A DNA stretch of 64,000 bases from Trebouxia sp. TZW2008 (taxonomy: Eukaryota; Chlorophyta; Trebouxiophyceae; Trebouxiales; Trebouxiaceae): contig BDIU01000119.1 in assembly GCA_002118135.1 (NCBI GenBank), positions 88,357 to 152,356 on the forward strand, written 5' to 3'. Shown here one piece after another: positions 21,501-31,200 of this stretch (position 1 is its first letter; each line of letters opens with the position of its first letter). The notes beneath the pieces are model-generated. The model was not told the origin of the DNA and made no database searches. It worked only from the letters and a program-made list of their open reading frames with translations. A program made the position numbers and the translations under genes.

Positions 21501-24500
21501 TGCAACAGAAGCATTTTGACTTCAATAGCACACGATTGAAACCAAGGATTGATGACCCAGCATGTTGCTCAGAGCTGCTTCGGCAACTGCTTGTATGCCT
21601 GTAGCAGCATGTGCAGTCAGAGCTTTTGCAAGCAAACAGCTGAGATTGGACACCAAAAGTGGAACAGAGGACAGCACATACTGTCAGTAGCCAATCCCGC
21701 CCAGCAGGTTGCTCAGAACTGCTGAGAGGGCAACTGCTTGTGTGCTTGCAACATAAAGAGCAGACAGTAGCAGTCAGATAGTGATGTCAGGGAGTGATTG
21801 GCGCACAACTGAAGCAGCCAATGCCACCCAGCATGTTGCGCAGAGCCGCTTTGGCCACTGTTGCCAGCATTTGCCAACAACATCTGACAGCAGAAAAGTG
21901 AAGTGAGCAAGTGATATTGACGCATGGCTAGCTCACACCTGAACTCAGAATTTGATGTCAAAGTGTTGACAGCACAAACTTCAAGTCAGACAGCAATTCC
22001 AGCAAGAGGACAGCGAACTTTTGAAGTAGCTGTGCCCACTCAGCATGTTGCTCGCCGCTTTGGCCACGGCCTGTGCGCTTGCAGCATGTGCACTCAAGAG
22101 TTTGCACCTGAAGGTAGGGCTTGAAGGTTACTGTAAACTCTCTTTGTGACGACTGCTTTTGTTACCAAGAAATTTGTCCTTACATTGAATTGTCCTTACT
22201 CAGGGGGACCACTGCAGTCAGAATGCAGTGATTGGTAACCAATGGCGTTGTCCTTACATTGAGATTGTCCTTACATTGAGTGTCCTTACAATGAGAGTTT
22301 ACTGTACCAAACATTGCATAGCATAAAAAGCAATCTTTGCTGAGCTTAGACTTGACCCACGTGCTCTGCTGTATGCAAGGTGTGGAAAGACGTTAGACTC
22401 AAGAGAAGACTGCACGTATGAGCAAGCAGCCTTAGCACGACAAGCAAGACAGCAAGAGCAGCAGTGACATACTTTCTGGCAAGCCCCGCATGGAGAGCTG
22501 ACCAGATGTACAAGCTGGTGCCGATGCCAATAAAATACACACTCCAGCACAGATGCTTGGTTCTGAAAAAATGTGCAAGTGGCCAGAACAGCAGAACAGT
22601 AAATGCATTGATAACAGCTCACCTTCCGGCAAGCCTTGACTTGACAGCTGACCAAAAGTGGCTGCAAAGCGCTCATCAAATTCCTGCTCCTTGGTCTCCA
22701 GCAGCTGCTGCAGTGGCTTCCCTGCAGCACAGGCAGAAGCTAAGATCAAGTGTCAAAGATCATGATAGTGGCATGAGCAGGCCTTACAATTGCATGCTGA
22801 GCTTGAGATACAATTTATGAGTTTGAGTTGCCACATGTTCTCTCAAGTAATGTGTGCCTGCCAAGAAAATCAAGGTGGAGAAACTTTTTAGAAACAAAAA
22901 AGGGAACTGCACGTATATTAGGCCTAGTCACAACAGGTCAAACCAGGATTGCTGTCTGCACAAAAAGTTTGACACCTAGCCGCACATGCGATGGCGTTCT
23001 GGGCGAGCGCAACTGACCCTTCATGGATTTACTGTCACAACGCAAGATTGACCTGCCTGTGAGTGCTCTCAGCCTTTCAGAGTGGGACTCTGGCCTGGTC
23101 TTTTCACTTGGTGAACAGCCAGCACACATGGTAACTGGACCTCCCATAGTCTTCTGTTCAGCGCTTGGGCCGCCCAAAAACGCCACTTCAAAGCTGAATG
23201 GCAGTGTGGCTGTTAGCTGAAAGACGGCTCCATTGGCATCTGCTGCGTGTGTGTTTGGAAGCTGGTAGGAAGGACCACCCCTGAGCAATGTATTGAGAAA
23301 ATTCATATTGCTACCAGGGAGCCCATGAGCAGTGTAATAAGTCAGACCAGAATGGAAGCAAGCAGAATGCAGAAGTAACACATTCAATGTGGTCAACGGG
23401 TCTGATAGCATGTGCTCAGGCAATCAAAGTACTGATTCACTCTTGCATGCACTCAAGCATGTGCTCGGATAAGAGGTGGTTGAGGATAGAGGGCAAGTAA
23501 GGGTGCTGCATGGCTGCAAATATACATGCGGCCTTGCTCATCACAAGTGAGACGTGCATCGATTGTTTCCTGTTACATGAGCAAGTCATTTGAGTGCGGA
23601 ACCAAGCGTAAAATTGTAAGAAGCAAACGACGCAATGGCAGGACATGGAAAGGCAGCAGGCAGTACCTACTTTGACCTTTTGGTCTTCTGAGCACCAAGG
23701 ATTGCTGCACCAGGTCTGTCAGATTGTGCATGTCAGGACTTTTTGTGCCCAGGTGACGCAGCTTAGCCTGACCTGCACTCAGCATCCATCAATCTTTTAC
23801 AATGGCCCTCAAAAAGCTTGTTTTGGGGGTGTTGGTGTGTCAGGTTGTGCATGTCAGGCGTTTTGACACCCAAAGTGTCGCAGCTTCCCCTGGCCTGCAA
23901 AGAACATGCTACCGGATTTGCCATTGGAAGAGTCCTTGTGATTGATCAAGGCCTGTTCCGTCTCCATGAGCCTTCTTCTGGACTCTTTGTTAATGGAAGG
24001 GAGCTTGTTCTGCAAAGTTTGTCCTTGAAAACAGGCCTGCCTTGCGTTGAGCATGGGTCATACTACTATATCAGTGGCATTGAGTGTCAAAGGCCTAGCA
24101 CAGTCACGCAAGCATACAATTATACATTTGATAATGGTCAAGGTAGGAATGGACTGGCTAAGCAATGAAAGATGATGTTCAACACAATTTCTGTTGCTCA
24201 GATGCATGCACATGCTTTCAGCTTTGCCACTCAGACTATCAACAACCAAATTGACTGCACATGACAATTGACTGGGCGACTTGGTATGCAGCAATCTATA
24301 AGCCTCTGTGCCAACAAAGTGTCTATGCAAGCACTGCGCAAAGATTATGATGTGTGATGCAGCATCAGTGTTGTCCTCTGTGCATGCACAAATGAGGTAA
24401 GTAAGAAGAGCAAGACATGACTGCATTTGTGAAACCTGTCGATGCAAATATTTTGTTCAGGCAAGTAAGGAGAGCAAGGCATGACTGGTCTCATCATATT

Positions 24501-27038
24501 GTTGACACAAGGAACAGAGTGCAATGCACAACTGATCTCATGTCAGCTGTTATTGCCTAAAGGGCACCAAAATTGTATGATTGCACTGCCTTACTGGACG
24601 ATGTAATATGCATCTGCCAGTCCCCGGCAATTGGATGCTGACCAGAGCTGACTAATGCAGCTTCTTCTTCATTGCTCTGAGCCTTGTGACCGTCATCATG
24701 GATCTCCAATCCCCGCTCCTCTTCATCAGCGACATAGAACAGCACTGACAGGCGCTGTGGCTGACTTTCTGAAGAAGAAGAGTCTTTTTCATCATGTGGT
24801 GAGGAAGACTGAAGGTTCTGTTCAGCATTCAGCTTGACTGCCCAATCACCGCCGTTACCACAGCCCAAGCACTGCCGTTTTGCCTGCAAGTTTGCACAAG
24901 GTCAGGATTGCACCATTTTGTTGAATCTTGATGCCTTCAAGACAGGGTTCTTCTCAGAAGTCAATCTGCGACACACCTGAAATGCTGTCCTTTGCAGCGG
25001 CAAAGATGAATACGACTGATGTGACTTTTGAAGTGACTGTGATGAAATCATCACAGCCACAAACAGCTGAACAGGTATGATCTTGAGTCCCCCAGGCGTT
25101 TTGCAACATGGTACACAATCAGCCAGGCCTCAGTGGGACAACAGCACAACAAACATAGTGGCTAATGCAAGGCTCAGGTCATCCAGCCATCACTGACTGG
25201 GACCACATGCATCTAGACTGTACACTAGAACATGTAATTCATGACCATCACTATGCCTACTGCAAATTACTAAGCAGGTACAAAACATCACAGGGCATGT
25301 GCTGCAAGGAATGCTACATACCCAAGAGGTGGTCAGGTGGATGTCTTTGTCATACAGCTCCTGCCGGCCTCACAGACGTGACATGACCGCTGTTACTGGC
25401 CTCACAATAGAACTGACACGTGAACAGCTGCAAGACATAATCTGCAGTGTTTCAACGGGAATGCTCAATACCCAAGAGGTGGTCAGGTGGATGTCTTTGT
25501 CATAGAGCTTCTGCCGGTCTCAATAACTGACTTGCAAATCAGCAAACAGGTGCATAACCTTGTATTCAATCTATGCGAGGCATGCTACATACCCAAGAGG
25601 TGGTGAGGTGAACGTCTCTGTCATACAGCTCCTGCCGGCCAAAGCTTCTGCCATCATGGGCCTCCCAGCCATACTTGCTCAATCCTGCAAGTTTGCCCAA
25701 CAAATATATATATAATATTTTCACATTGGCATACACACATTGTCACTATGCACTCCAGTACAGACTCTGCCATCATGCGCATCCCAGCCATGTTTGCTCA
25801 GTCCTGCAGATTTGCATGCACCCTCTCAAGCAACTGCATACAGCATACTCATGGTTGCATGCAGCATATGAAGCATTCTGTGCTGCCCAGCCATAATTGC
25901 TCAGTCTTGCAAAGTTGCATTCAGCGGGTCAAGCATTGGATGCAGCGAGTCAAGCGTCACTTGCTTCATCCTGCAAGCTTGCATGCAGCATGTTGCGCAT
26001 TGGAGCATTAAGTTGTCTAGTCCTACAAGCTTGCATGCAGCATATTCAGCATCACTTGCTCAGGCCTGCAAGCTGGCATGCAGCGTGATTAGCACTGTAT
26101 GCAGCATATTCAATGTTGCGTGCAGGTTTTAGGCATTGCATATCGCGGGCTTGCCAACCATACTCGCTCAATTCTGCAGGCTTGCATTCAGTGTGCCAAA
26201 AGCTGAAAAGAGCATGTTCAGCACTGCACGCAGCATGTGAAACACTGCATGCAGCGTGCTTAGTCCCCTCGTGAACAGAGCCAGACTTCCACCCATATTG
26301 TGCAATGCGCAGCAGAGCTGTGACACACGTGACAAGTTTTGCTGTACATGGTGTATGCAGTGGCACAAAAGCGCAGATCGGGTATTGCAATCTAATGCAT
26401 GGTGGTCACCGTCTCTCTCCTGCGCGTTGTGTCTGATGTTTTCTGTCGTCTGAGGATCAAACCACATCAGGCCTGCCAGCAGAGACTTTGGAGTCCTCAT
26501 TCGCATTCCTGCCAGCACACATGCTGCTGACCAGTGACCACAAGAAGTCTGCTTCAAGGGCAGCAGATGCGCGTCGCTGAAAATGCCTTATGGCGTTTGT
26601 TGCAACATCACACTTGGAACATGGTGTATAGGGCTGACTCAGAATAGAAGTAATGGACACATTTGTAGCTTACCGAAATATTGACCAGGCCGGTAGGTAG
26701 ACCACAGCAGATCCTGCGCATGTTGCCCTGAGAACTGGTCTAGCTTTGTCAATTTGGAAGCGGAGAACGGTGCTATTTCTGGGGGTCTTTGGGAATCTGC
26801 ACACAGCATCAGCCTGGCTTGTCTGGCGTGCTGTGAAGCAAAGCTGCACAAGCTCGTATCGGCACAACCGCTGCTTACATGGTAGAACCGCCGCAAACAC
26901 AACGGCAGCAGCGGCAAAGATGAACAAAGTCAATCTTCGAGATGAACTCTGAATGTATTGGTATCTGCCCTGCCTGGCATCTGCACGGGATGCGACCTGC
27001 GAGGGTTCGGGGGAAGCAGTTGCGTCCTCCGCGTCCAT
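15427..27038 (-). CDS. Mannosyl-oligosaccharide glucosidase (ER alpha-glucosidase I, GH63), complete
   Basis: Removes the outermost alpha-1,2-glucose from the Glc3Man9GlcNAc2 glycan in the ER lumen, the first trimming step of N-glycosylation. Eighteen exons, all in phase: 26879-27038, 26674-26796, 26410-26508, 25593-25684, 24595-24883, 23913-24023, 23667-23772, 23018-23280, 22623-22721, 21315-21499, 20770-20865, 20146-20320, 19059-19190, 17968-18098, 17098-17327, 16798-16914, 15910-16108, 15427-15555; about 911 residues (human enzyme about 837). The N terminus is cytosolic, then one helix near residues 36-53 ([18 protein letters not shown]), typical of a type II membrane protein. Family motifs: [65 protein letters not shown] (about 496-509), [36 protein letters not shown] and [15 protein letters not shown] near the C terminus. 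Catalytic acid and base are expected in the WDEGFH and WENYDD regions. Confidence 0.94.
15910..16108 (-). CDS. GH63 exon with YWRGPIW motif
   Basis: 66 codons; leading base G completes an Arg codon from the previous exon. It carries [17 protein letters not shown], then [20 protein letters not shown] near-identical copy begins at 16300 with its own acceptor and is open in the same frame through to this exon. Confidence 0.9.
16109..16650. repeat. 5' copies of the GH63 YWRGPIW exon
   Basis: The nearest copy (about 16175-16300) is nearly intact and open; three or four shorter remnants follow to about 16650, each with the HNAYN-coding start. Confidence 0.82.
17328..17655. repeat. 5' copies of GH63 exon 17098-17327
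   Basis: One long copy (17375-17510) and one shorter (17590-17650) of the [25 protein letters not shown] start with acceptor. Confidence 0.78.
17813..17967. repeat. 3' copy of GH63 exon 17968-18098
   Basis: One diverged copy of the exon end and donor side, alike over about 55 bases. Confidence 0.55.
18218..18380. mobile_element. MITE-like element, copy 1
   Basis: About 163 bp with ends CAGGAAACTCTCTGTG and (reverse) CAGTAAACTCTCTTTG; right flank TA. The interior repeats ATGTAAGGACA several times. It lies in a GH63 intron (between exons 19059-19190 and 17968-18098). No coding capacity; non-autonomous, perhaps Tc1/mariner- or pogo-like by its TA flanks. Confidence 0.75.
18552..18650. repeat. 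dispersed repeat family 2, copy
   Basis: About 95 bp alike to 3648-3735, sharing GCTTGCTCCAG/GATTGCTCCAG and GGGCCTGCTGAGCCTGTCTAG. A shorter relative with TTGGCCTGCTGAGCCTGTTTAG lies at about 8230-8262. No ends or target duplications were identified. Confidence 0.5.
18674..18753. repeat. minisatellite TTGACAGGT
   Basis: Five to six copies of TTGACAGGT with short spacers in a GH63 intron. Confidence 0.8.
18750..18850. repeat. 3' copy of GH63 exon 19059-19190
   Basis: Copy of the end coding [10 protein letters not shown]...ELNPKTL, downstream of the genuine exon, with donor context kept. Confidence 0.72.
19191..19915. repeat. 5' copies of GH63 exon 19059-19190
   Basis: Four to five units of about 110-170 bp with the [14 protein letters not shown] start (CAGGTTGTCAGC-like) and intron tail, increasingly decayed with distance. 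Confidence 0.7.
20883..20921. repeat. microsatellite (GTCAT)n
   Basis: Pentamer array GTCAT/CTCAT, about seven units, in a GH63 intron just upstream of exon 20770-20865. Confidence 0.85.
21180..21290. repeat. 3' copy of the GH63 WDEGFH exon
   Basis: Copy of the [21 protein letters not shown] end, with changed residues ([15 protein letters not shown] by eye), downstream of the genuine exon. Confidence 0.72.
21315..21499 (-). CDS. GH63 exon with catalytic WDEGFH motif
   Basis: Encodes [17 protein letters not shown] and [20 protein letters not shown], the most conserved block of GH63. In this family the Asp of the WDEGFH motif belongs to the active site. One 3' copy lies downstream (21180-21290) and four 5' copies upstream (21540-22095). 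Confidence 0.92.
21540..22095. repeat. 5' copies of the GH63 WDEGFH exon
   Basis: Four units of about 120-190 bp with the [19 protein letters not shown] start and an acceptor region. Confidence 0.75.
22131..22304. mobile_element. MITE-like element, copy 2
   Basis: About 174 bp, flanked by TA on both sides, ends CTGTAAACTCTCTTTG and (reverse) CAGTAAACTCTCATTG. It contains three or four TGTCCTTACATTGA units. Lies in the GH63 intron between exons 22623-22721 and 21315-21499. This is the cleanest copy for defining the ends. Confidence 0.82.
22470..22520. repeat. 3' copy of GH63 exon 22623-22721
   Basis: Short copy of the exon end, coding a [15 protein letters not shown] peptide, followed by a gtatgtcact-type donor. 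Confidence 0.6.
23820..23905. repeat. 5' copy of GH63 exon 23667-23772
   Basis: Copy with acceptor tctttgcag and [15 protein letters not shown] start, broken in frame after about ten codons. Confidence 0.72.
25310..25592. repeat. 3' copies of GH63 exon 25593-25684
   Basis: Two units of about 140-150 bp with the [19 protein letters not shown] end and donor gtatgtagc. Confidence 0.78.
25685..26175. repeat. acceptor array: 5' copies of GH63 exon 25593-25684
   Basis: About seven short units (roughly 40-110 bp) of intron tail GCATGCAAGCTTGCAG followed by GACTGAGCAA-like exon start. The shortest units keep little more than the acceptor. Confidence 0.75.
26879..27038 (-). CDS. GH63 first exon: start codon and membrane anchor
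   Basis: The ATG at 27036-27038 opens a 53-codon exon with an acidic start (MDAEDA), a basic stretch and a single hydrophobic helix. It lies within the CpG-rich island. Donor gtaagcagcg; the one spare base completes a Tyr codon with the next exon, which reads on to the family LLW(G/S)TYRPG motif. The start was chosen because it is the first ATG in the frame and precedes the anchor directly. Confidence 0.85.
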
Positions 27039-27250
27039 ATGCTGACCGGCTTCACGTCATATAGCTATTGTGCTGTACAAAAGCTGGGCGGCAGGCGGGC
27101 CAGACGTGCTCAGACTGATCAGGTCGACGTGCGTTGCGAAAATCGAGTAACGGAAGACCGACAAAGTCGACTAGTCTATGCTGCGGCGGTTTGTGTTGAC
27201 CTATTACGCGCAGCACTATCGCACGATGCTGAGACCGGAAACAGGGCTAT
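26955..27250. promoter_or_regulatory. CpG-rich island at the GH63 start
   Basis: CG-dense stretch (about 13 CG in 27001-27140 by eye) covering the GH63 start codon at 27038 and sequence upstream. Probable promoter and 5' untranslated region. No TATA-like box was identified with confidence. Confidence 0.55.
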
Positions 27251-27758
27251 TGATTGAGCATGCGCAGAAGCAGGTCGAGGTCATTTGCGATGGTCTCGGA
27301 GCATGCACAAAAGAAGTGCGATGCCTTGCAGTGCGATGCCTTGCAGGCTTGCAGCGACTGTAGCGTCATTTTGTATACACCACCCGCTGCTGGTCAAACC
27401 TGGACCGGGAGGGTAGCCCAGGCGTAGCAGGTCAAAGTGAGTCTCATTGGGATTTGTCAATCCTGACTCACTCGACGCTGCAATCACAGTCAAGCTCATA
27501 TCAAGTCAAGCTATCGAACACATAGCACCAGCAGTGATGCTCTTTCACCTGCTTTCCTTGCTGATCAACTGAGACTCCAAGCTTAGCCTGTGGCGAGCAA
27601 GCGTTGCCATCATTCCAAACACACAGGTCCAGCTGCAAACAGACTGCCGTTTGTCCACAATACAGGTAGCAGCTGTCCTGCTGTTGGTCTGGTAGTGAAG
27701 TGAGCGGCAAGCTAGCTTTAACAAGTGCAGAACGTCCCTGGGACTGCTTTCGCCCATA

Positions 27759-27915
27759 CAGTAAACTCTCTTTGTGACAAGTGCTCTGGTTGCCAAGAAA
27801 TTTGTCCTTGCATTGATTTGTCCTTACTCAGAGGGACCACTGCACTCAAAATGCAGTGATTGGTCACCAATGGCGTCGTTCTTACATCAAGTGTCCTTAC
27901 AAAGAGAATATACTG
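27759..27915. mobile_element. MITE-like element, copy 3
   Basis: About 157 bp, left flank TA, ends CAGTAAACTCTCTTTG and (reverse) CAGTATATTCTCTTTG. Intergenic, upstream of GH63. Interior closely matches copy 2 (TTTGTCCTTACTCAG, GGACCACTGCA). Confidence 0.8.
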
Positions 27916-28014
27916 CATTTGCAATGCAGAGTTGGTGTCAGTGTGCAATTTGAAGAAAGCCAAGTTGGCCAAGCGGAGTGTTTGTCAACAGCATTTTCAG
28001 ATAGTCATCACCGT

Positions 28015-28136
28015 AGTCTGAACTATGCTGAGCCTTGCACAGAAAGGCCAGTCTTCGGGTGAAGCTTTTCAAACAAGTCTGAACTATGCTGAGCCTTGCA
28101 CAGAAAGCCCAGTCTTTGAGTGAAGCTTTTCAAACA
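28015..28136. repeat. 61-bp direct tandem duplication
   Basis: Two adjacent copies starting AGTCTGAACTATGCTGAGCC with a few mismatches, intergenic between GH63 and CBM1. Confidence 0.88.
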
Positions 28137-29159
28137 AGACAATAAAGTCAGCTTGATGCAGATTGGATGTCATTGTCTGCGCACCTTTGGGTGATGAGGT
28201 AAGTGTGCTGCATGGCCTACAGAAACAGGGTGAGGCAAAGACGCGTGTCACCTACCGCGCATCACGCGGGCACAGCTGTCAAACGAAGCAATGATGCAGC
28301 TGAACTCATTTTCTCAAAGAATGAGCTTTGTGCCCCTTGCGTGATACACAAGTCTCGTGAAGCTCTACACTTCAGAATGCTGCACAATGACCCTGCACTA
28401 CATGTCTTGCTGTGACAGTGAATGAAACTGCGAGCCTAAGGTCTTCATCAGATTCTGCAGCTGCATAATCACTGAGCCAAATGATGTCATCACGCACTGA
28501 TGTCTTTGTGGACATAGCAATCTCGAGGCAGAGTCAAACTTACTATGATTTTCAACAGCTGTTCAGGGTAGCTGGCTGTTTGACAGTATACTTCTTAGAC
28601 TGTAGCTTGTGCATGAAGTTCAAAGCCAGTTGGTGGTGAGTAGTCTGTCTTGCATGTATGAATAGGTACATGTATGCAGCTCATGTAGCATCAACAGATG
28701 GATGCATTCCAGGTCGTACAGATTTATAATATAGATATTATGTGGATGAGCAGGCTACTGTACATGGCATCTTGCATGCTTATTATATAATTATGGCTAA
28801 AGCTGTCTGGTGTGCACACATGCATAGGCCACAACAGTACGACACAATGATTGCTTGAAGGCGTCTGAGGTGAGGCTCATACGCAGTGTAGGGATCAGCT
28901 TGCAACACCAAGAGGTCTGCATGACCTAGACAAGCTTGAATGCCACGTTGCATGCGTCAAAGATACTTTTTGCAGCATGCAACTCGACACTGAGATTTGC
29001 CTCGAAGTACAGCCTGAACAGCTGGCACTGATATGCCGGCTGTGCACGGTGTCTTCGAAATAAAATTGGCAATCATGCCCGCTGCTGCATCTTGCGAGAC
29101 TTCAGTTTTGACAATTCAAAAAGCAATTTCACGTTACCAAATTGATTAGTCATGGCAAA

Positions 29160-29600
29160 GCGACACCTGTAACTTGTTCCGGAGCTGGCCGAAACAACTT
29201 CGGCACCAGAGCTGCAGTAGCAGCTTCGCGCTCAAGCTCGCCGTTTCGAACACAGCTGGCAGAAATGGCGAGCCGAATTTGCGGATCTACGTGGACCCGC
29301 TCACATGATGCAAATCGTGCTGTTATGCAAAGGTCGTTCCTGATACCTAGCAACATCCCCACAGAACTTGCAGTCAACACTGCCAACCGGTTCCCGCTGC
29401 AAGTAGCAAGATCGCAACTTAACCGCTTGCACTCGAAATCATCAAGCAAGTTGTATCATCAGCAGGCCTCCTCGCAAAGCGGCGTTTACCATCGGCACAC
29501 CTCACTGCGACATGTGTTGAGTGCTCAGCGCTGTCGCTTATTTCGCTGTCAGAGACAGACCTAGTGCACCGACCGATGATTGCAAGTCCGATGCTTGGCA
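29160..29600. promoter_or_regulatory. CpG-rich island upstream of the CBM1 gene
   Basis: About 14 CG dinucleotides in 29161-29300. It ends at the signal-peptide exon (29576). Long open frames on both strands here (plus 29142-29564, minus 29150-29449) look like by-products of base composition, not genes. Confidence 0.55.
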
Positions 29601-31015
29601 TAGCAGTCTGTCTCTTGAGCATGGTTCTCAATTCAGGTGATACTCGCGCCCGTCTTTGATCAATGTCTGCATCACGACGTACCGCGCCGCTGAAGACTGA
29701 CTGCGTTTGTGCGTTTGCTCACATTGCATTCGCATGGTGTTGTGCTTTTGTTGAATCAAACTAGCCAATCATGCCTTGACGCAAGCTTAGCTTAAATTGT
29801 GCTGCTGTACACAAGTGGTGTACATGCCACCTGCTTGCCAGTTCACTCCACACTGCAATGTGCATCAGGACTGAATGTTGTCTGTGCACCATTCACCTCA
29901 CAGCAACTGACATTGCTCATGCAGGCGTACAAGCTGAATCTCTTCACAGACGTATACTCGGCAGCGCCTGTGCTGTGACATATGGGCAATGTGGCGGTAT
30001 CACTTGCACAAACGGTCAGACAACCTGCAGTGACTCAGCCTACAGTTGCTGCCCTGCTGAATTCAGCTGTCAGCGGCAGAACCAGTGGTATTGGCAGTGC
30101 TTGCCGGGAGGCCCCTCAAACACCCCGCCAGCTGAAGCTAACCCCGCCCAGACCCCGGTCAGCACCCCCACACAGACCCCAGCTAGCACCCCCACACAGA
30201 CACCAGCTAGCACTCCCATACAGACCTCAGTCAGCAACCCCATACAGACTCCAATTGGCACCCTCACACTGTCAGGTACGAGATCAAGATTCTCTTGAAG
30301 GCTAGCCAGTCTCAGATACAGTACGTTTTTGCGCTGGGCGCTGCACCAGGGCATACAAATACAAAGCATACTGTGCACCAGCAACAGCGTCTTTGTGCAA
30401 TTACTGTGTAGCCATGTGCATAGCTGTTCATAAAGGCAGGACTCTTGTTGCCTTTGCCCATAGCCTTTGTGCGTGAGACTGTGCGTACATGATTGCGGCT
30501 GCACATGCCTGCACTCGCACACTTGGTTGACAACTTTCACAATGCCACATAAGTTCACTTGCACTCCTATGGCTAGATCACATGAGCAACTACAGGCATG
30601 ACAGGATCAGCACATGTTTGCACCAAGACCATGTCTGACAATGTCATGTTACGGGAGAAAATTACTTCAACCCCATCTCTTGAAAACATGTGTTGAAGGC
30701 ATTTTTGTTTCATATGCAGGCAGCAGTCCATTTCCTCCAATGGCGTATGAATCCCATGTTGCCACCGTGCCGTCCAGTCAATGCCAAGTAGTGGATGACA
30801 ACTCCCAATACCCAAATGGGCTGCAATGCCAAGGCAGTATGTCCTTCCCTGCCTGCTGTTCAGGCTCTGAATGCAATGTCTACCAATATTGGCACCCTGA
30901 CTGGATCAACACTGCCTGGTCGTCACAATCACCAGGCGCTGGCCTGGCAGGATCTGATGGAGCATGCTATAAGGACTTCCTTTTGGGCTGTTGTCCGCCA
31001 GTACTCATAGGATGA
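29576..31015 (+). CDS. Small secreted protein with a CBM1-type cellulose-binding module
   Basis: Three exons in phase: 29576-29636, 29925-30275, 30720-31015; about 235 residues. Exon 1 encodes MIASPMLGIAVCLLSMVLNS, a signal peptide, with likely cleavage near NSGVQA. Residues 36-81 form a CBM1-like module (VTYGQCGGITC ... NQWYWQCLP) with the YGQCGG start and aromatic face of fungal cellulose-binding domains, plus an inserted Cys-rich loop (SYSCCPAEFSC type). A Thr/Pro/Gln linker with repeated TQTPASTP follows (about 84-136), then a Cys-rich C-terminal domain with PACCSGSECNVYQYW and GCCPPVLIG. No catalytic domain is seen, so a wall- or polysaccharide-binding role is inferred. The start was chosen because the upstream exon supplies a signal peptide in the right phase; the ATG at 29858 would not. 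It is the only plus-strand gene here. Confidence 0.83.
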
Positions 31016-31200
31016 TGGGATGAATTCTAGGGTTTAGGTCTGATGGAGCAATTTTCTTTTGGGCTGATGTCCGTCGGTGCCCACAGCATGATGGGTTTGA
31101 GTGTAGGGTTTAGGTTCTGATGAAGCATGCCATACGAATTTCCTGTGGGCTGCTGTCCGCCTGTGCCGATAGGATGATGGGTTGGGGTTCAGAATTCAGG
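31016..31200. repeat. two copies of the CBM1 gene's 3' end, with TTTAGGG-like motifs
   Basis: Two further copies of the last coding bases (GGCTGTTGTCCGCC-like), stop region and following GATGATGGG. Units are linked by TCTAGGGTTTAGG and TGTAGGGTTTAGG, which resemble the plant/algal telomere repeat TTTAGGG. Confidence 0.72.

Larger units (their letters stand above)
27251..29019. other. intergenic region between GH63 and the CBM1 promoter
   Basis: About 1.8 kb with no supported gene. It contains MITE copy 3 and the 61-bp tandem duplication; the rest is CpG-poor with only short open frames. Confidence 0.6.

Noticed and set aside
24109..24200. Minus-strand frame ending [12 protein letters not shown] as an additional GH63 exon
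   Set aside because: Exons 24595-24883 and 23913-24023 join in phase without it.
29142..29564. 140-codon plus-strand open frame and the 99-codon minus frame opposite it
   Set aside because: Both lie in a CpG-rich island just before the CBM1 start; neither shows a family motif or good splice sites, and open frames on both strands are expected from base composition.
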